A DNA stretch of 51,542 bases, taken from NCBI GenBank assembly GCA_964385715.1, contig CAYLRE010000004.1, positions 1 to 51,542 of the forward strand. The letters run 5' to 3'. Every line of letters begins with the position of its first letter. Within the stretch, counting starts at the first letter, position 1. Source of the DNA: MB-PLM-2 sp964385715 (GTDB lineage: Bacteria > Planctomycetota > Planctomycetia > Pirellulales > UBA7805). Shown here one piece after another: positions 39,438 through 48,875 of this stretch. A model generated the notes under the pieces. It did no database searches, was not told the DNA's origin, and saw nothing but the letters and a program-made list of their open reading frames with translations. The position numbers and the translations under genes were made by a program.

Positions 39438-40649
39438 ATGGATTCGATGATCTGGGAGCCGATTGACATTAGTGGCATGTTCCTGGAGTCGCTGGCGATT
39501 CTCGCCGCCTTGTTCGGGCATATGTCGTTGTGGGTCGTGGCGTTCAACAATCTTCATGCCAGACGGATGCCATTCTGGTCGGTGCAAGCGACCTCCATTG
39601 TTTGTTACCTGTCTCTGGTAACCATCCCGTTCGTTTACCTTTATTGGTATCTCACGGGATATGGTCCGCTTCACAAGGTGAACGTGTTCGCTACCGGTCG
39701 CTTGGTCGACGGCTATGTATGGGTTTGCTGGGCGTTCACGCTGTTTGTGGTGCTCTATCGTTTCCGCTGGATTGGTGATCGGGCCAACTCGCCGATCCGT
39801 TCAAACTACACGTCTCGCCGAGACATGCTTGAGCAGATGGGGGCACGCTACGACGGTCCCGCTTGGGTGAAATCGCTAGCCCACGTTCCGGGCAATCAAA
39901 TCTTTGATTTGCAGGTTCACGATCTGGAGCTTGAGATCGCCAATCTGCCGCAGAGCCTTGACGGCTTGTCGATCGCCCATCTGTCCGACTTTCATTACAC
40001 GGGGGACATTGCCAAAGCGTTCTTCGAAGAGGTGATCGACGTCACGCTCGCCATGGAGGCCGATTTGATTGCCATCACAGGCGACTTGGTCGACAAAGCG
40101 CGGTGCTTCGATTGGATCGACGACACCTTCGGCCGGTTGCACGCTCCCGCAGGCGTGCACTACGTCCTCGGCAATCACGACGAACGGGTTGATGTCCACG
40201 AACTTCATCGTCGGCTTGCCGCCTGCGGGCTCAATCACATCGGCGCTCGCTGGCAGGAGATTACTGTGCGCGATCAGAAGATTGTCATCGCCGGCAACGA
40301 GTTGCCGTGGTTTGTGCCGGCGGCTGATCTGGAAAACGCACCACCGAAGAACGCCAACGGCGAGCCGTTACGAATCGCATTGGCCCATTCGCCCGATCAG
40401 TTCTATTGGGGACAATCGCACCAGATCGATCTGATGTTGGCCGGCCACACGCACGGTGGCCAGTTCCGATTTCCGCTGATCGGGGCGATTGTCTCGCCAT
40501 GTTTGGAGGGAACGCGATTTGCGATCGGAACGTACTACCGCTCGCCAACGGTAATGCATGTTAGCCGTGGGCTCTCTGGTACGACTCCGGTACGTGTCGG
40601 ATGTCCGCCGGAACTGACGCGGATCGTGCTTCGCACTCCGCTGTCGTAG
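39438..40649 (+). CDS. Membrane-anchored metallophosphoesterase
   Basis: A 403-residue protein with three hydrophobic segments (about 14-36, 50-72, 92-108) followed by a calcineurin-like phosphoesterase domain. Metal ligands: SDFHYTG (Asp184, His186), TGDLVD (Asp216), GNHDE (245-249) and AGHTHGGQ near the C-terminus. This architecture is that of YkuE/YaeI-like phosphodiesterases, some of which act on lipid or nucleotide substrates; YaeI is a phosphodiesterase with a membrane tie. AAGGA at 39426-39430 is a good ribosome-binding site for ATG 39438. The catalytic domain should face the cytoplasm or periplasm depending on topology, which is not settled here. Confidence 0.88.
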   Translation: MDSMIWEPIDISGMFLESLAILAALFGHMSLWVVAFNNLHARRMPFWSVQATSIVCYLSLVTIPFVYLYWYLTGYGPLHKVNVFATGRLVDGYVWVCWAFTLFVVLYRFRWIGDRANSPIRSNYTSRRDMLEQMGARYDGPAWVKSLAHVPGNQIFDLQVHDLELEIANLPQSLDGLSIAHLSDFHYTGDIAKAFFEEVIDVTLAMEADLIAITGDLVDKARCFDWIDDTFGRLHAPAGVHYVLGNHDERVDVHELHRRLAACGLNHIGARWQEITVRDQKIVIAGNELPWFVPAADLENAPPKNANGEPLRIALAHSPDQFYWGQSHQIDLMLAGHTHGGQFRFPLIGAIVSPCLEGTRFAIGTYYRSPTVMHVSRGLSGTTPVRVGCPPELTRIVLRTPLS

Positions 40650-40687
40650 AAAGGGCGACGCAACGTCTGGGCGTTGCTGCGGCGCTG

Positions 40688-41452
40688 TTAGCGCTTCTCA
40701 AGTTCCACGCAGATGCCGCCCGCCCGGAGTACCTTGTGCATACGGGTGAACCAGAGTTCCTGTCGCACGTGTAAATTCAGCTCGCGACAGGTTTCAATGA
40801 GTTCTTTTCGATTGTAGGTGCGGCAGCACCAGATGCGGCTCGTCCAGGCGCCGCCGAAGTTGTCTTCGGTGGTGAACAACAACATGCGTCCGCCCGGCTT
40901 CATGACACGGGAAAGCTCCGAGAGTCCGGTCTTTGCTTCCGGCAGATGTTCAAGAACGTAGCCGCAGGTCACGCAGTCGAATGATTCGTCGGCGAACGGC
41001 AAGTGAGCCAGATCAGCCGTGACGAACTTGGGACGGTCCGACTTGAGCCGCTTGCGAGCACGCTGCAACATCGTGGTCGAAATATCGATGCCGGTGATGC
41101 TCGCCTCGGGGTCCGCATACTTGAGCAGATGGCCAACGATCTGCCCGGCACCGCTGCCAACGTCCAAAATATCTCGGCAACCGTGTAGGTCGAACTGTCG
41201 TTTCTTGAGTAGGCGTTCTCCGAGCGTGAGGTGCCCGGAGATGCGACTGCACTTGGCCAGCAAGGCACCTTTAGGACCGCCGTAAACCTCTTGCACCTTG
41301 TCACGGTATTTGTCGTAGCTGACGCGGCGAATCAGGTCGTTTTCCAGCAGACCGTTGATCGCCTTCTTCTTGCCTGGACGATCTGTCCGTTCGCGGCGAC
41401 GGGAGCCGGGCCGAGGTGGCCGTTCTCGTGGCGAGAGGGTGTCTGAGCTCAT
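40688..41452 (-). CDS. Class I SAM-dependent methyltransferase
   Basis: A 254-residue protein of the Methyltransf_11/UbiE-like type. The SAM site has ILDVGSGAGQI (motif I, 95-105), TGIDIS (motif II), and FVTADLAHLPFADESFDCV (motif III), followed by GYVLEHLPEAKTGLSELSRVMKPGGRMLLFTTE. The first ~45 residues are basic and Arg/Pro-rich, a non-conserved leader. The family methylates small molecules, lipids or quinones; the substrate cannot be told here. The gene is convergent with the metallophosphoesterase (38 bases between stops). No obvious partner. Confidence 0.88.
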   Translation of the reverse strand: MSSDTLSPRERPPRPGSRRRERTDRPGKKKAINGLLENDLIRRVSYDKYRDKVQEVYGGPKGALLAKCSRISGHLTLGERLLKKRQFDLHGCRDILDVGSGAGQIVGHLLKYADPEASITGIDISTTMLQRARKRLKSDRPKFVTADLAHLPFADESFDCVTCGYVLEHLPEAKTGLSELSRVMKPGGRMLLFTTEDNFGGAWTSRIWCCRTYNRKELIETCRELNLHVRQELWFTRMHKVLRAGGICVELEKR

Positions 41453-41589
41453 GGATACCGCCTAAGGGACATGCCTGCCGTCTTTATGTTCCAGCGATGC
41501 TACATCGCAATCACGACTGGAAATGATTGGTTTGACTCGCGCCGCCGTCGAAGAAGAGATCTCGCGATTTTCGGCACCGGCCATGGCTA

Positions 41590-43581
41590 CTAGAGATAAA
41601 CGCGACGATTGTAGATATACCACTCAAGGAGCAAAACAACCAGCCCCAGGGCGACTAGCCACTTCCAAATCTCACGCCGAGTCGGCTGCCATGACGTGCC
41701 TGCGGTGACCTCGACATGCCCCAATTGGACGGTTACGTCGGGAAGGGTTCGATTGTCGCTTTCCGCGGAATCGAACAGGTTTACGGCAAATTGTTGGACC
41801 AACTCGTCTCCATCAAAAATCTGATAGATGCCAACTTCGCGGGTGTCGGTGAATTCATACTGGTTCTGCCGATTGCGACGAACTGTCTGCTTCTGTTTAC
41901 TCGGATCGACTACCGTGAGCTCGTCGCCGAGCGACGCCCCACGAAGCTGATAGGTCCGGCCAGGGGGAATGCTGCTCGACGAGTTGTCCGCTTCGGCGCC
42001 GCCTAGATAAGTCAGCATCTCCTTGATGAACACCGGGTAGCTCCATCGTGTTGGCCAGTCGGTGTTACTCCAGAGTTGGCCTTCTTCTTCAATCAGTCCC
42101 AACGAGAAGCCGAGCACCGCGTCTTCAAATCCGTCTCTCGGCGCGATCGCAAAGACCGGCCCTTCGGCGGCGTCGATCAGATTCACGCCACCTGAGGGAC
42201 GCTGAACGACGGTTGCGTGATAGATGGCCACGTCACTCAAATCCAAGAGGCTCATCAGCGGATGTGTCGTCTCGGTATCGATAATCTGCACGCCGGTGGT
42301 AATCTTCTCGCCCAGCTTCCAGCGACCGTCTGGCGGCAGCGCGTTGATGAACAAGGTGTTGCAGGCGGGCAGCGTTTTCGGCCGGCATTCGTCGAAGATG
42401 ATCAGGTTGTATAAACCGCCGGCAGCCGCGGTTTTGAATTCTTCCGTATCCATGTGTGCGGGATCGGCTAACTCGATTTCCGCCAACTCGGCCGCGGCGT
42501 CACTTTCGAAAGCCCGTTCCAAAGCATCGTTGCCCTTGCTGATGAACAACACTCGTTGCGGTTCGGGGCGATTAATCACGGTCCAGGCGTGGTCGTCGAC
42601 CGCGAGCGTGTCGGTTGAATTGACCCGCAGTTCCAGCACGCCGGTCTCGACATCGTCGCGAGAGAAATCGACGTGACCGAAGCCGCCTGCTTCGATGGTG
42701 ATATCGGCTGCGTCGACCAAGAAACCGTCGAGCAACAACTCCGCTCGCACGGTGATCTCTTCCGGCGAGTAGTTCTGAATCTTGCCGAAGGTGTGGATCA
42801 TGTCGGGCCGATCTTCGTGCCGGCCGGTGGAGAAGTTGACGATCGCCACGTTCTTCGTCTGCGGGTCGCCGATCGACTCGAGCTTTGGCTCCAAGTTGCC
42901 CAGGGCGAAATCGGAAACGGTCGAGAAGCGGAAATCGCTGTAGACCTCGAGCGTCGCCGGCACCGCTTCAGCCGCCGCCAAGTCGGTGCTCCCCTCGAAA
43001 CCGGATCGACCGGGATTCGCCAGCCCCGAAGCGAGCCGCAGGGCGTCGAGAATCGACGTCGGTTGGTTGGTTGGCTGGATGCTGGCCAGTTGTCGCTTCA
43101 GCTCCGGCCGATTGCCGGTGTACTGCTGCACGACCTGGGCCGTGTCGCTGAAGCTGATGATCATCGCCGTGTCGCCCGACTTCATATTCGCGATTGCGTC
43201 CGCAACGCGACGCTTCGACTCTTCGAGTCGGGTGCGTTTGCCCTCGTCGGCATCCTTGGTTTGCATGCTGGCGGAATTGTCGATTAAGTAGATCGTTCGT
43301 TGTTCACTCATCGCGTCGTCTCGCCAGCTGAAGTTCAACAGCGCCAGCAAGATAATCAAGAGCAACAGCAACTGAAGCAGCAAGAGAATGCTACGACGTA
43401 GCCTTTGCCAGAGACTGTTGACGTGCAGATCCTCGATCGACTTTTTCCACAGGTAGGTGCTGGGAACTTCCAGTGGAACCCGTTTGAGTTTGAGGAAGTA
43501 GAGCGCAATGACGACCGGCGGCAAGAGGCCCAGGACGACCCATTGCCAGGCAGGGAGCAGGTTGGTCAGCTGTGGCCACAT
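41590..43581 (-). CDS. BatA-like vWA domain membrane protein
   Basis: A 663-residue protein. Residues 1 to ~90 form the BatA/Aerotolerance N-terminal region with two hydrophobic stretches (WVVLGLLPPVVIALYFLKLKRVPLEVPS, then LLLLQLLLLLIILLALL). A vWA domain follows with an intact MIDAS: Asp101, Ser103, Ser105 (LIDNSASM). A large beta-rich middle and a C-terminal helix (about 640-660, WLVALGLVVLLLEWYIY) end the protein. It is last in the minus-strand set after DUF58 and MoxR, with which it shares a TGATG stop/start overlap at 43579-43583. Such vWA proteins are chaperoned or remodelled by MoxR ATPases; the client is unknown. Confidence 0.85.
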   Translation of the reverse strand: MWPQLTNLLPAWQWVVLGLLPPVVIALYFLKLKRVPLEVPSTYLWKKSIEDLHVNSLWQRLRRSILLLLQLLLLLIILLALLNFSWRDDAMSEQRTIYLIDNSASMQTKDADEGKRTRLEESKRRVADAIANMKSGDTAMIISFSDTAQVVQQYTGNRPELKRQLASIQPTNQPTSILDALRLASGLANPGRSGFEGSTDLAAAEAVPATLEVYSDFRFSTVSDFALGNLEPKLESIGDPQTKNVAIVNFSTGRHEDRPDMIHTFGKIQNYSPEEITVRAELLLDGFLVDAADITIEAGGFGHVDFSRDDVETGVLELRVNSTDTLAVDDHAWTVINRPEPQRVLFISKGNDALERAFESDAAAELAEIELADPAHMDTEEFKTAAAGGLYNLIIFDECRPKTLPACNTLFINALPPDGRWKLGEKITTGVQIIDTETTHPLMSLLDLSDVAIYHATVVQRPSGGVNLIDAAEGPVFAIAPRDGFEDAVLGFSLGLIEEEGQLWSNTDWPTRWSYPVFIKEMLTYLGGAEADNSSSSIPPGRTYQLRGASLGDELTVVDPSKQKQTVRRNRQNQYEFTDTREVGIYQIFDGDELVQQFAVNLFDSAESDNRTLPDVTVQLGHVEVTAGTSWQPTRREIWKWLVALGLVVLLLEWYIYNRRVYL

Positions 43582-44474
43582 CAGCGAACGAGCCCCTGTC
43601 TGCGAAGGAGGTTGAGCACCATTTCCTCGACGGGCGTCTGGTTGCGTACCAGGGCGTATGACATGCCGCGTCGGGAGCAGAACTCCTTGGCTCCACCGAC
43701 GAAGGCGGAGAGTGTTTGCTGATATCGCTTGAGCAGAGGTGCACTGGCTGTGATCTCGGCCACGTCGGCATCTTCACAGTCGACGAGACGCAGGTCGCCG
43801 GTGACGTCCGGTTCTAGTTCCTCTTGTGAAAGGACGTGCAGCACGTAGACGTCCATCTGCTGGGCCATCAGATATCGTAAGGCCGACTCGTAACCCTCCT
43901 TGTCCATCAAGTCGGAGATCAGCACGACGATGCCTTTTCCGCTGTTGCGGAGACAGAAGTTGCGCACGCCTTCGTGAAGTGATGCGGTTTCGCCAGGCTC
44001 GATGCCCTCCAGGTATTGCTGCATGCGCCACAGGCTGCGGCGACCTCGCAGCACCGGTCCGGGGGCGTGCGACGGTTGGCCGAGCGTTTCGATACGGACG
44101 CGATCGGAGCGAACGAGGCCGACGAAGCCGAGTGCCGCCGCGAGCTGCTTGGCGTATTGCAGCTTTGTCGGATCGCCGAAGTCCATCGACGCACTGGCGT
44201 CAATCAAGGCGTAGAAGTGCAAGTCCTCTTCTTCCAAGAAGAGTTTCAGAAACAACTTGTCGAGCCGAGCGTAGGTGTTCCAGTCGATGAAGCGGATGTC
44301 GTCGCCCGGCACGTAGGTGCGGAAGTCGGCAAACTCGACGCTCTGGCCTTTGCGCGGACTGCGGCGCTCGCCTTTCATCTGGCCACGGTAAATCTTGCGA
44401 CTCACCAGCTCCAGGCGTTCTAAGCGCGTGAGCAGTTCGGGATTCAGCAAAGGGGCGTCAGCGGTCGACATCAA
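43581..44474 (-). CDS. DUF58 domain protein
   Basis: A 297-residue soluble protein with the DUF58 core. The signature FRTYVPGDDIRFIDWNTYARLDKL is at about 51-74, and a vWA-like MIDAS follows at Asp92, Ser94, Ser96 (LIDASASMD). The end has LLRRQGLVR. DUF58 proteins act with MoxR ATPases and are usually encoded just after them, as here (93-base gap). Their vWA-like half probably docks on MoxR. It overlaps the next gene by one base (TGATG). An alternative start Met lies one codon downstream. Confidence 0.92.
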   Translation of the reverse strand: MMSTADAPLLNPELLTRLERLELVSRKIYRGQMKGERRSPRKGQSVEFADFRTYVPGDDIRFIDWNTYARLDKLFLKLFLEEEDLHFYALIDASASMDFGDPTKLQYAKQLAAALGFVGLVRSDRVRIETLGQPSHAPGPVLRGRRSLWRMQQYLEGIEPGETASLHEGVRNFCLRNSGKGIVVLISDLMDKEGYESALRYLMAQQMDVYVLHVLSQEELEPDVTGDLRLVDCEDADVAEITASAPLLKRYQQTLSAFVGGAKEFCSRRGMSYALVRNQTPVEEMVLNLLRRQGLVR

Positions 44475-44567
44475 GCTGGCTTAGTTCTCTCTTGATAGGA
44501 CGTTACTCATGAAACGATTGGAAAGGTCTTGGCAAGCGCGCGAGGCGGTCGGCACGGCGAGGGACGC

Positions 44568-45599
44568 CTACGCAACCGGTTCCACGGCCATGGCCGCGTC
44601 GTCGGCTTTCTCGGGCAGTTGATCCAAGATCTCCATCAATACCTGGTCAGCTGGAATGCTTTCAGCCTGGGCCTCGAAGTTGAGGATCACGCGGTGTCGC
44701 ATGGCCGGCAGGTAGACGCGGCGAATGTCTTCGAAGCTGACGTTGTAGCGACCTTCGAGCAGGGCCCGCACCTTGGCCGCTAGGGCCAGCGTTTGCGCGC
44801 CTCGCGGGCTCGATCCCCAACGCAGGTACTGATTGGTCACCGGCAAAGCGTAGGGGCCTTCGGGGTGTGTGGCCAGGGTCAGACGAACGGCGTAGTCCTG
44901 CACGTGCGGGGCGAGGATCACTTCGCGGATCAGCTGTTGCCACTTCACGATCTCTTCGCCGTCCATGACCGGGTCGACGTTGATCACTTCGCCACGCGTG
45001 GTGCGGTCGACGATTGTCCCGAGTTGCTCGCGACTCGAGTAGCCAACCAGCAGCTTGAAGAAGAAGCGGTCGAGCTGGGCTTCGGGCAATGGATAGGTAC
45101 CTTCCTGCTCAAGTGGGTTCTGCGTGGCCATCACAAAGAACGGGGCTTGTAGCTGATGGATTTCGCCACCCACGCTCACGGAGCGTTCCTGCATCGCCTC
45201 GAGCATGGCGCTTTGCGTCTTCGGCGTGGCACGGTTGATTTCGTCCGCCAGGCAGATCTGCGTGAAGATCGGCCCCTTCTGGAATTCAAACACGCGGCGA
45301 CCGTCGGGAGTCTCCATGACCATGTTCGTACCGAGAATGTCGGCCGGCATTAGATCGGGCGTGAACTGGATGCGCGAGAAGTCGAGCTTGAGCGTTTCGG
45401 CCAGCGTGCGTACCAGCAGCGTCTTACCGAGGCCGGGGACGCCTTCGAGCAGGCAGTGGCCACCGACGAACAAGCAAGTGAGCACGCCGTGGAGAATGTC
45501 GTCGTGTCCTACGATTACGCGTGCGAGTTGATCCTTCACGGCGTTGTACCGCTGTGCGAACTCTTCGGCCCGCTGCTGCATCGATTCGCCAATACTCAT
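44568..45599 (-). CDS. MoxR family AAA+ ATPase
   Basis: A 343-residue AAA+ chaperone-like ATPase. Walker A GVPGLGKT is at 53-60, Walker B (ICLADEINRA) near 115-124, the sensor FVMATQNP at 155-162 and the LDRFFFK segment shortly after. The C-terminal half contains SPRGAQTLALAAKVRALLEGR and PAMRHRVILNFEA, the helical lid typical of MoxR. It powers remodelling of vWA-containing partners, in this locus the DUF58 and BatA-like proteins and perhaps the large double-vWA protein upstream. GAGGA (complement of 45609-45613) lies 9 bases before the ATG. Confidence 0.95.
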   Translation of the reverse strand: MSIGESMQQRAEEFAQRYNAVKDQLARVIVGHDDILHGVLTCLFVGGHCLLEGVPGLGKTLLVRTLAETLKLDFSRIQFTPDLMPADILGTNMVMETPDGRRVFEFQKGPIFTQICLADEINRATPKTQSAMLEAMQERSVSVGGEIHQLQAPFFVMATQNPLEQEGTYPLPEAQLDRFFFKLLVGYSSREQLGTIVDRTTRGEVINVDPVMDGEEIVKWQQLIREVILAPHVQDYAVRLTLATHPEGPYALPVTNQYLRWGSSPRGAQTLALAAKVRALLEGRYNVSFEDIRRVYLPAMRHRVILNFEAQAESIPADQVLMEILDQLPEKADDAAMAVEPVA

Positions 45600-45681
45600 A
45601 AGAAAAAATCCTCAACTAAGGTTGGTCGTTGTATTGAATTGTGTTGGTGTCTGGAACCGTGTCCTATAGTGAGCCGAGCTG

Positions 45682-48600
45682 CTATTCTTTTTTGCGACCC
45701 TTGATCGCGTCCTTCTTGGCTTTCAGCAGCCGGCTGGTGTAGTCCTCGGCCTCGTCCTGTTCTTGCGGCGCGATCGGGCTCGGGGCCGTGCGTGGTCGGT
45801 CATCCGGTGTGGTCGTAGACCCTTCGGCCGAAAGAACCTCGACACCAGCGGCCGCGTCAGTGTCGGACTGCACATCTGGTTCGAATCGCGTGGCCGCTTT
45901 GCGCTGTTCGATGTCGTCGGTCACCTCGGCCTTTCGAGATCGGAGACGGGCCATCGTCTCGCTCTCCTGCGGTGCCGGTTCGCGACGGAGTACCTTGTCA
46001 CGAGCCTTGGCAACTAGCGGCGGAACCCAGTCGAAGCGAACGTGGACGCGGCGATAGAACACATCGAGCACGAACAGCTGGCTGCCGACGAACAGTAGGA
46101 AGAACCAGATTCCCTGATTGCTTCTCGCCTTGGGAAGGTCGTGCCGGAAGACGTCGATCTCGAGCAGTTTCTCGAGCTGACCGGTGCCGGCAGCATCCTC
46201 GATGATCTTGCCCGGCTGTCCACCTTCGGGCGATCGCTCGGCCAGATCTTGAAGCAGGGCCAGATTTGATTCTCGTTCGCGATATTCCGACGAATAGGGA
46301 ACGCTGACGCCGGCGCGAATCGGGGCGTTGCCTCCGCCGGGATTGATCGTCATGAAGTATCCGCCAGCGGCGTCTGCTGGAAATTCGCCTTCGTAGCGAC
46401 CCGGCGCGGTTTGTTCGATTCTCAGGTCGCGTTGCTTGAGTTCCGGATCGACGACGTTGCCAACCAAGTTCAGGGAGTTGGCGAATTGCTCGTTCTCGTC
46501 GAGCGCCGTGATGACAACCTTGACCTTACCATCCTTCACGTCGGTCGCCACCTGAAACGAACCTGACTCATCGACCGGCCGCATCGACCAGCGGACAATC
46601 TGACTGAATTGCTTCTGGTAGTCGTCCCAGCCGGTCCACTCGTTCGCCCAGCGACTGCCGACGTCGGTCGTAAAGGCGACCGTACGTCCCAGTCCATATG
46701 TCCAGCTGGCTAAGAGCGTATTGTTGATTTCGTCGACCGGCTGAGGCGATCGCATCGAGACTTCTACCAACGGGCTTTCTTTGAGACGCGTCAATACGAA
46801 GCTGCTGATTGGGGGCGGCGAATCAATTCCCTGCACCATCTCATGATTGCTCACAATCTTGGGCTGCATGGTGCCCCCGCCTTTGGGGCGAAATTCGAGC
46901 GACTTGGCCAGCCGGCGAACTTCGCGCTGATAGATGCGCGGCAGTGCCTTGGCGTTCTGGACGTGGTAGTACTTTCCACGCGTGTGGCGAGCGATCCGAC
47001 TCAGCTCGCGACGATTGGCAGCCCCGTGCGTGCCGACGCCAACGGTGGTCACCTTGACGCCCTCTTGGACAAGCGCATTGAGGGTGCTGTTCTTGGCCCC
47101 CGAAGCATCTCCGTCGCTGATCAAGATCATGTGTTTGGTCGCGGCATCGCCCACCCTGTTGACCTCTTTGAAACCTCGCAACGCGAGCTGAAGTCCCGGC
47201 TCGAAGTCAGGCATGTCGCCTGGGAACATGCGATCGATCTTTTGCAGCATGAGTTTGCGGCGTCTGCCAACCTTGAGCATGCCTTTGCGCCCATCGGACC
47301 AGAGCCAGTTGCAGCCCTGGATGCCGCCCTGACCGCTGTAATGAATCAGTCCGCAGTAATCTTCTCGCCCCAAGGTCTTGAGTGATTCTTGCGCGATTCG
47401 GTGTTGCCAGTAATTGCCGTCCGCCATTTCGCTGGCGTGCATGACCAGACAGAGCGCGCCGACCAGTGCGATCTTGGTGTTGTTGATCTGAAAGTCGACC
47501 GGCATCGCCTTTTCGAGCTCGGTATTTGTCCAGCCGCCAAGTCCGAACGAGTTGGGCCCGCCCAGCATCACCAGGCCGGCACCCATCTGTTGGGTGTTTC
47601 GCACCAGCATGTCGATTTGATCGTCGGAGAAGGCCTCGGCCGCCGATTCGTCGACGCGGGCCACGTTCGCCAACACGACCGTATCGTAGCGCTGAAGCTC
47701 CGCCAGGCTGTTAAAAAGCGTCTTCGGCGTCTGCTGATGGACGGCCAGATTTTCTTCTTTGAGTTTTTGCACCAGGAAGTCGAATTCACCGCCGTCGTCC
47801 TCCGGCTTGATCAACAGCACCTGGCCACGGCCGCGGACGTGCGTGAAGGTTTGAGCCCGGTTGTTTCGTAGCTGCGCGTCGACGGTCGCGTCGTCCGTAC
47901 GAAAGCGCGCTTCGTAGGTGTAGAAGTCCGGGGCGTCGATCTGCTCCGGCACATCGGGCGTGATGACCGTCTTGCCCGGCGGCAGTTCCATTTTCGATTC
48001 GACGATCACGCGTTCTTCATCGCCAGAGCGACGAACGACTTGCAAGGTGCCCGCGACCGGCTTGCTTCCCTTGGGGGCATTGCTGTTGAGTACGACGCGG
48101 AGATCGAACGGTTGTCCGCGACGAACGTCGGAGGGAATGGTGAGCTTTTCGACCGCCACGTCGACATCGCTCTCGGTGTAAACCGGCAGAACATCGATGC
48201 TGACTCCTGCGGCCTGCAAACGGGCCGCCTGACGTCGGGCGTTACCGATGTTCTCGTTGCCATCGGTGATGATCACGATTCGCTTGGCGGTATTTTCTGG
48301 GTAGAGCGCGACCGCCATCTTCATGGCCGACTCAAGATTCGTGAACTCACCGTCGACGAACGTCTCCGTGGTCGAAATTGGTGGTGGATCATCCTCGACA
48401 GGGCCAATCTCGACATCGGCGTCGCGACCAAAGATCACCACGCCGGCCCGATCTTGCCGCTTGGAATCGCGGTGCCTCCGCCACGACGACTTCACGTAGT
48501 CGAGCATCTCACGCCGGGTCTCGGCCGGAATACTGTCCGACTGGTCGAGCAGGTAGATCACCGTGAGGCGATCGGTCGTGCGAACCAACTGGGCTTCGGC

Positions 48601-48771
48601 TAGGGCCGCGATCAGCAATAGCAACACGGCACTTCGCAGCAACAGCGCCACCACACTTCGCACCCGTCCCAGGCCAGCGAGGCTGCGCAAGCTCGTCCAC
48701 CACAGCACTGGGAGCAGCACCAGCAGCAGCAGGAACAGTGGACTCTCGAAGGTCAGGTCGTAGCCGAGCAT
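45682..48771 (-). CDS. Large membrane vWA protein with glutamine-amidotransferase-like insert and second degenerate vWA
   Basis: A 1,029-residue protein. Two N-terminal helices (about 11-30 and 37-60) lead to a vWA domain with an intact MIDAS: Asp76, Ser78, Ser80 (LLDQSDS), Thr144 and Asp170 (IITDGNEN). A beta-rich linker follows, then a class-I amidotransferase-like domain (RGQVLLIKPEDDGGEFDFLVQKL...GAGLVMLGGPNSFGLGGW) in which Asn or Ser stands where a catalytic Cys would be. A second vWA follows with a broken MIDAS (HxSxM, LVMHASEMADG) but with ILISDGDASG kept. A last helix (WFFLLFVGSQLFVLDVFYR) precedes a charged tail. It opens the minus-strand MoxR/DUF58/BatA set, 82 bases before moxR. 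Function unknown; probably an envelope scaffold. Confidence 0.85.
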   Translation of the reverse strand: MLGYDLTFESPLFLLLLVLLPVLWWTSLRSLAGLGRVRSVVALLLRSAVLLLLIAALAEAQLVRTTDRLTVIYLLDQSDSIPAETRREMLDYVKSSWRRHRDSKRQDRAGVVIFGRDADVEIGPVEDDPPPISTTETFVDGEFTNLESAMKMAVALYPENTAKRIVIITDGNENIGNARRQAARLQAAGVSIDVLPVYTESDVDVAVEKLTIPSDVRRGQPFDLRVVLNSNAPKGSKPVAGTLQVVRRSGDEERVIVESKMELPPGKTVITPDVPEQIDAPDFYTYEARFRTDDATVDAQLRNNRAQTFTHVRGRGQVLLIKPEDDGGEFDFLVQKLKEENLAVHQQTPKTLFNSLAELQRYDTVVLANVARVDESAAEAFSDDQIDMLVRNTQQMGAGLVMLGGPNSFGLGGWTNTELEKAMPVDFQINNTKIALVGALCLVMHASEMADGNYWQHRIAQESLKTLGREDYCGLIHYSGQGGIQGCNWLWSDGRKGMLKVGRRRKLMLQKIDRMFPGDMPDFEPGLQLALRGFKEVNRVGDAATKHMILISDGDASGAKNSTLNALVQEGVKVTTVGVGTHGAANRRELSRIARHTRGKYYHVQNAKALPRIYQREVRRLAKSLEFRPKGGGTMQPKIVSNHEMVQGIDSPPPISSFVLTRLKESPLVEVSMRSPQPVDEINNTLLASWTYGLGRTVAFTTDVGSRWANEWTGWDDYQKQFSQIVRWSMRPVDESGSFQVATDVKDGKVKVVITALDENEQFANSLNLVGNVVDPELKQRDLRIEQTAPGRYEGEFPADAAGGYFMTINPGGGNAPIRAGVSVPYSSEYRERESNLALLQDLAERSPEGGQPGKIIEDAAGTGQLEKLLEIDVFRHDLPKARSNQGIWFFLLFVGSQLFVLDVFYRRVHVRFDWVPPLVAKARDKVLRREPAPQESETMARLRSRKAEVTDDIEQRKAATRFEPDVQSDTDAAAGVEVLSAEGSTTTPDDRPRTAPSPIAPQEQDEAEDYTSRLLKAKKDAIKGRKKE

Positions 48772-48875
48772 GCGTGGTTAGGTTTGCCGGGAATCGTTCT
48801 TAGTTGCGGAGAATCGTTTTTTTGTTTTGATTTTGTTACTTCGCTATTGTTTCAAATTTCGTGCATAGCGCGAAC

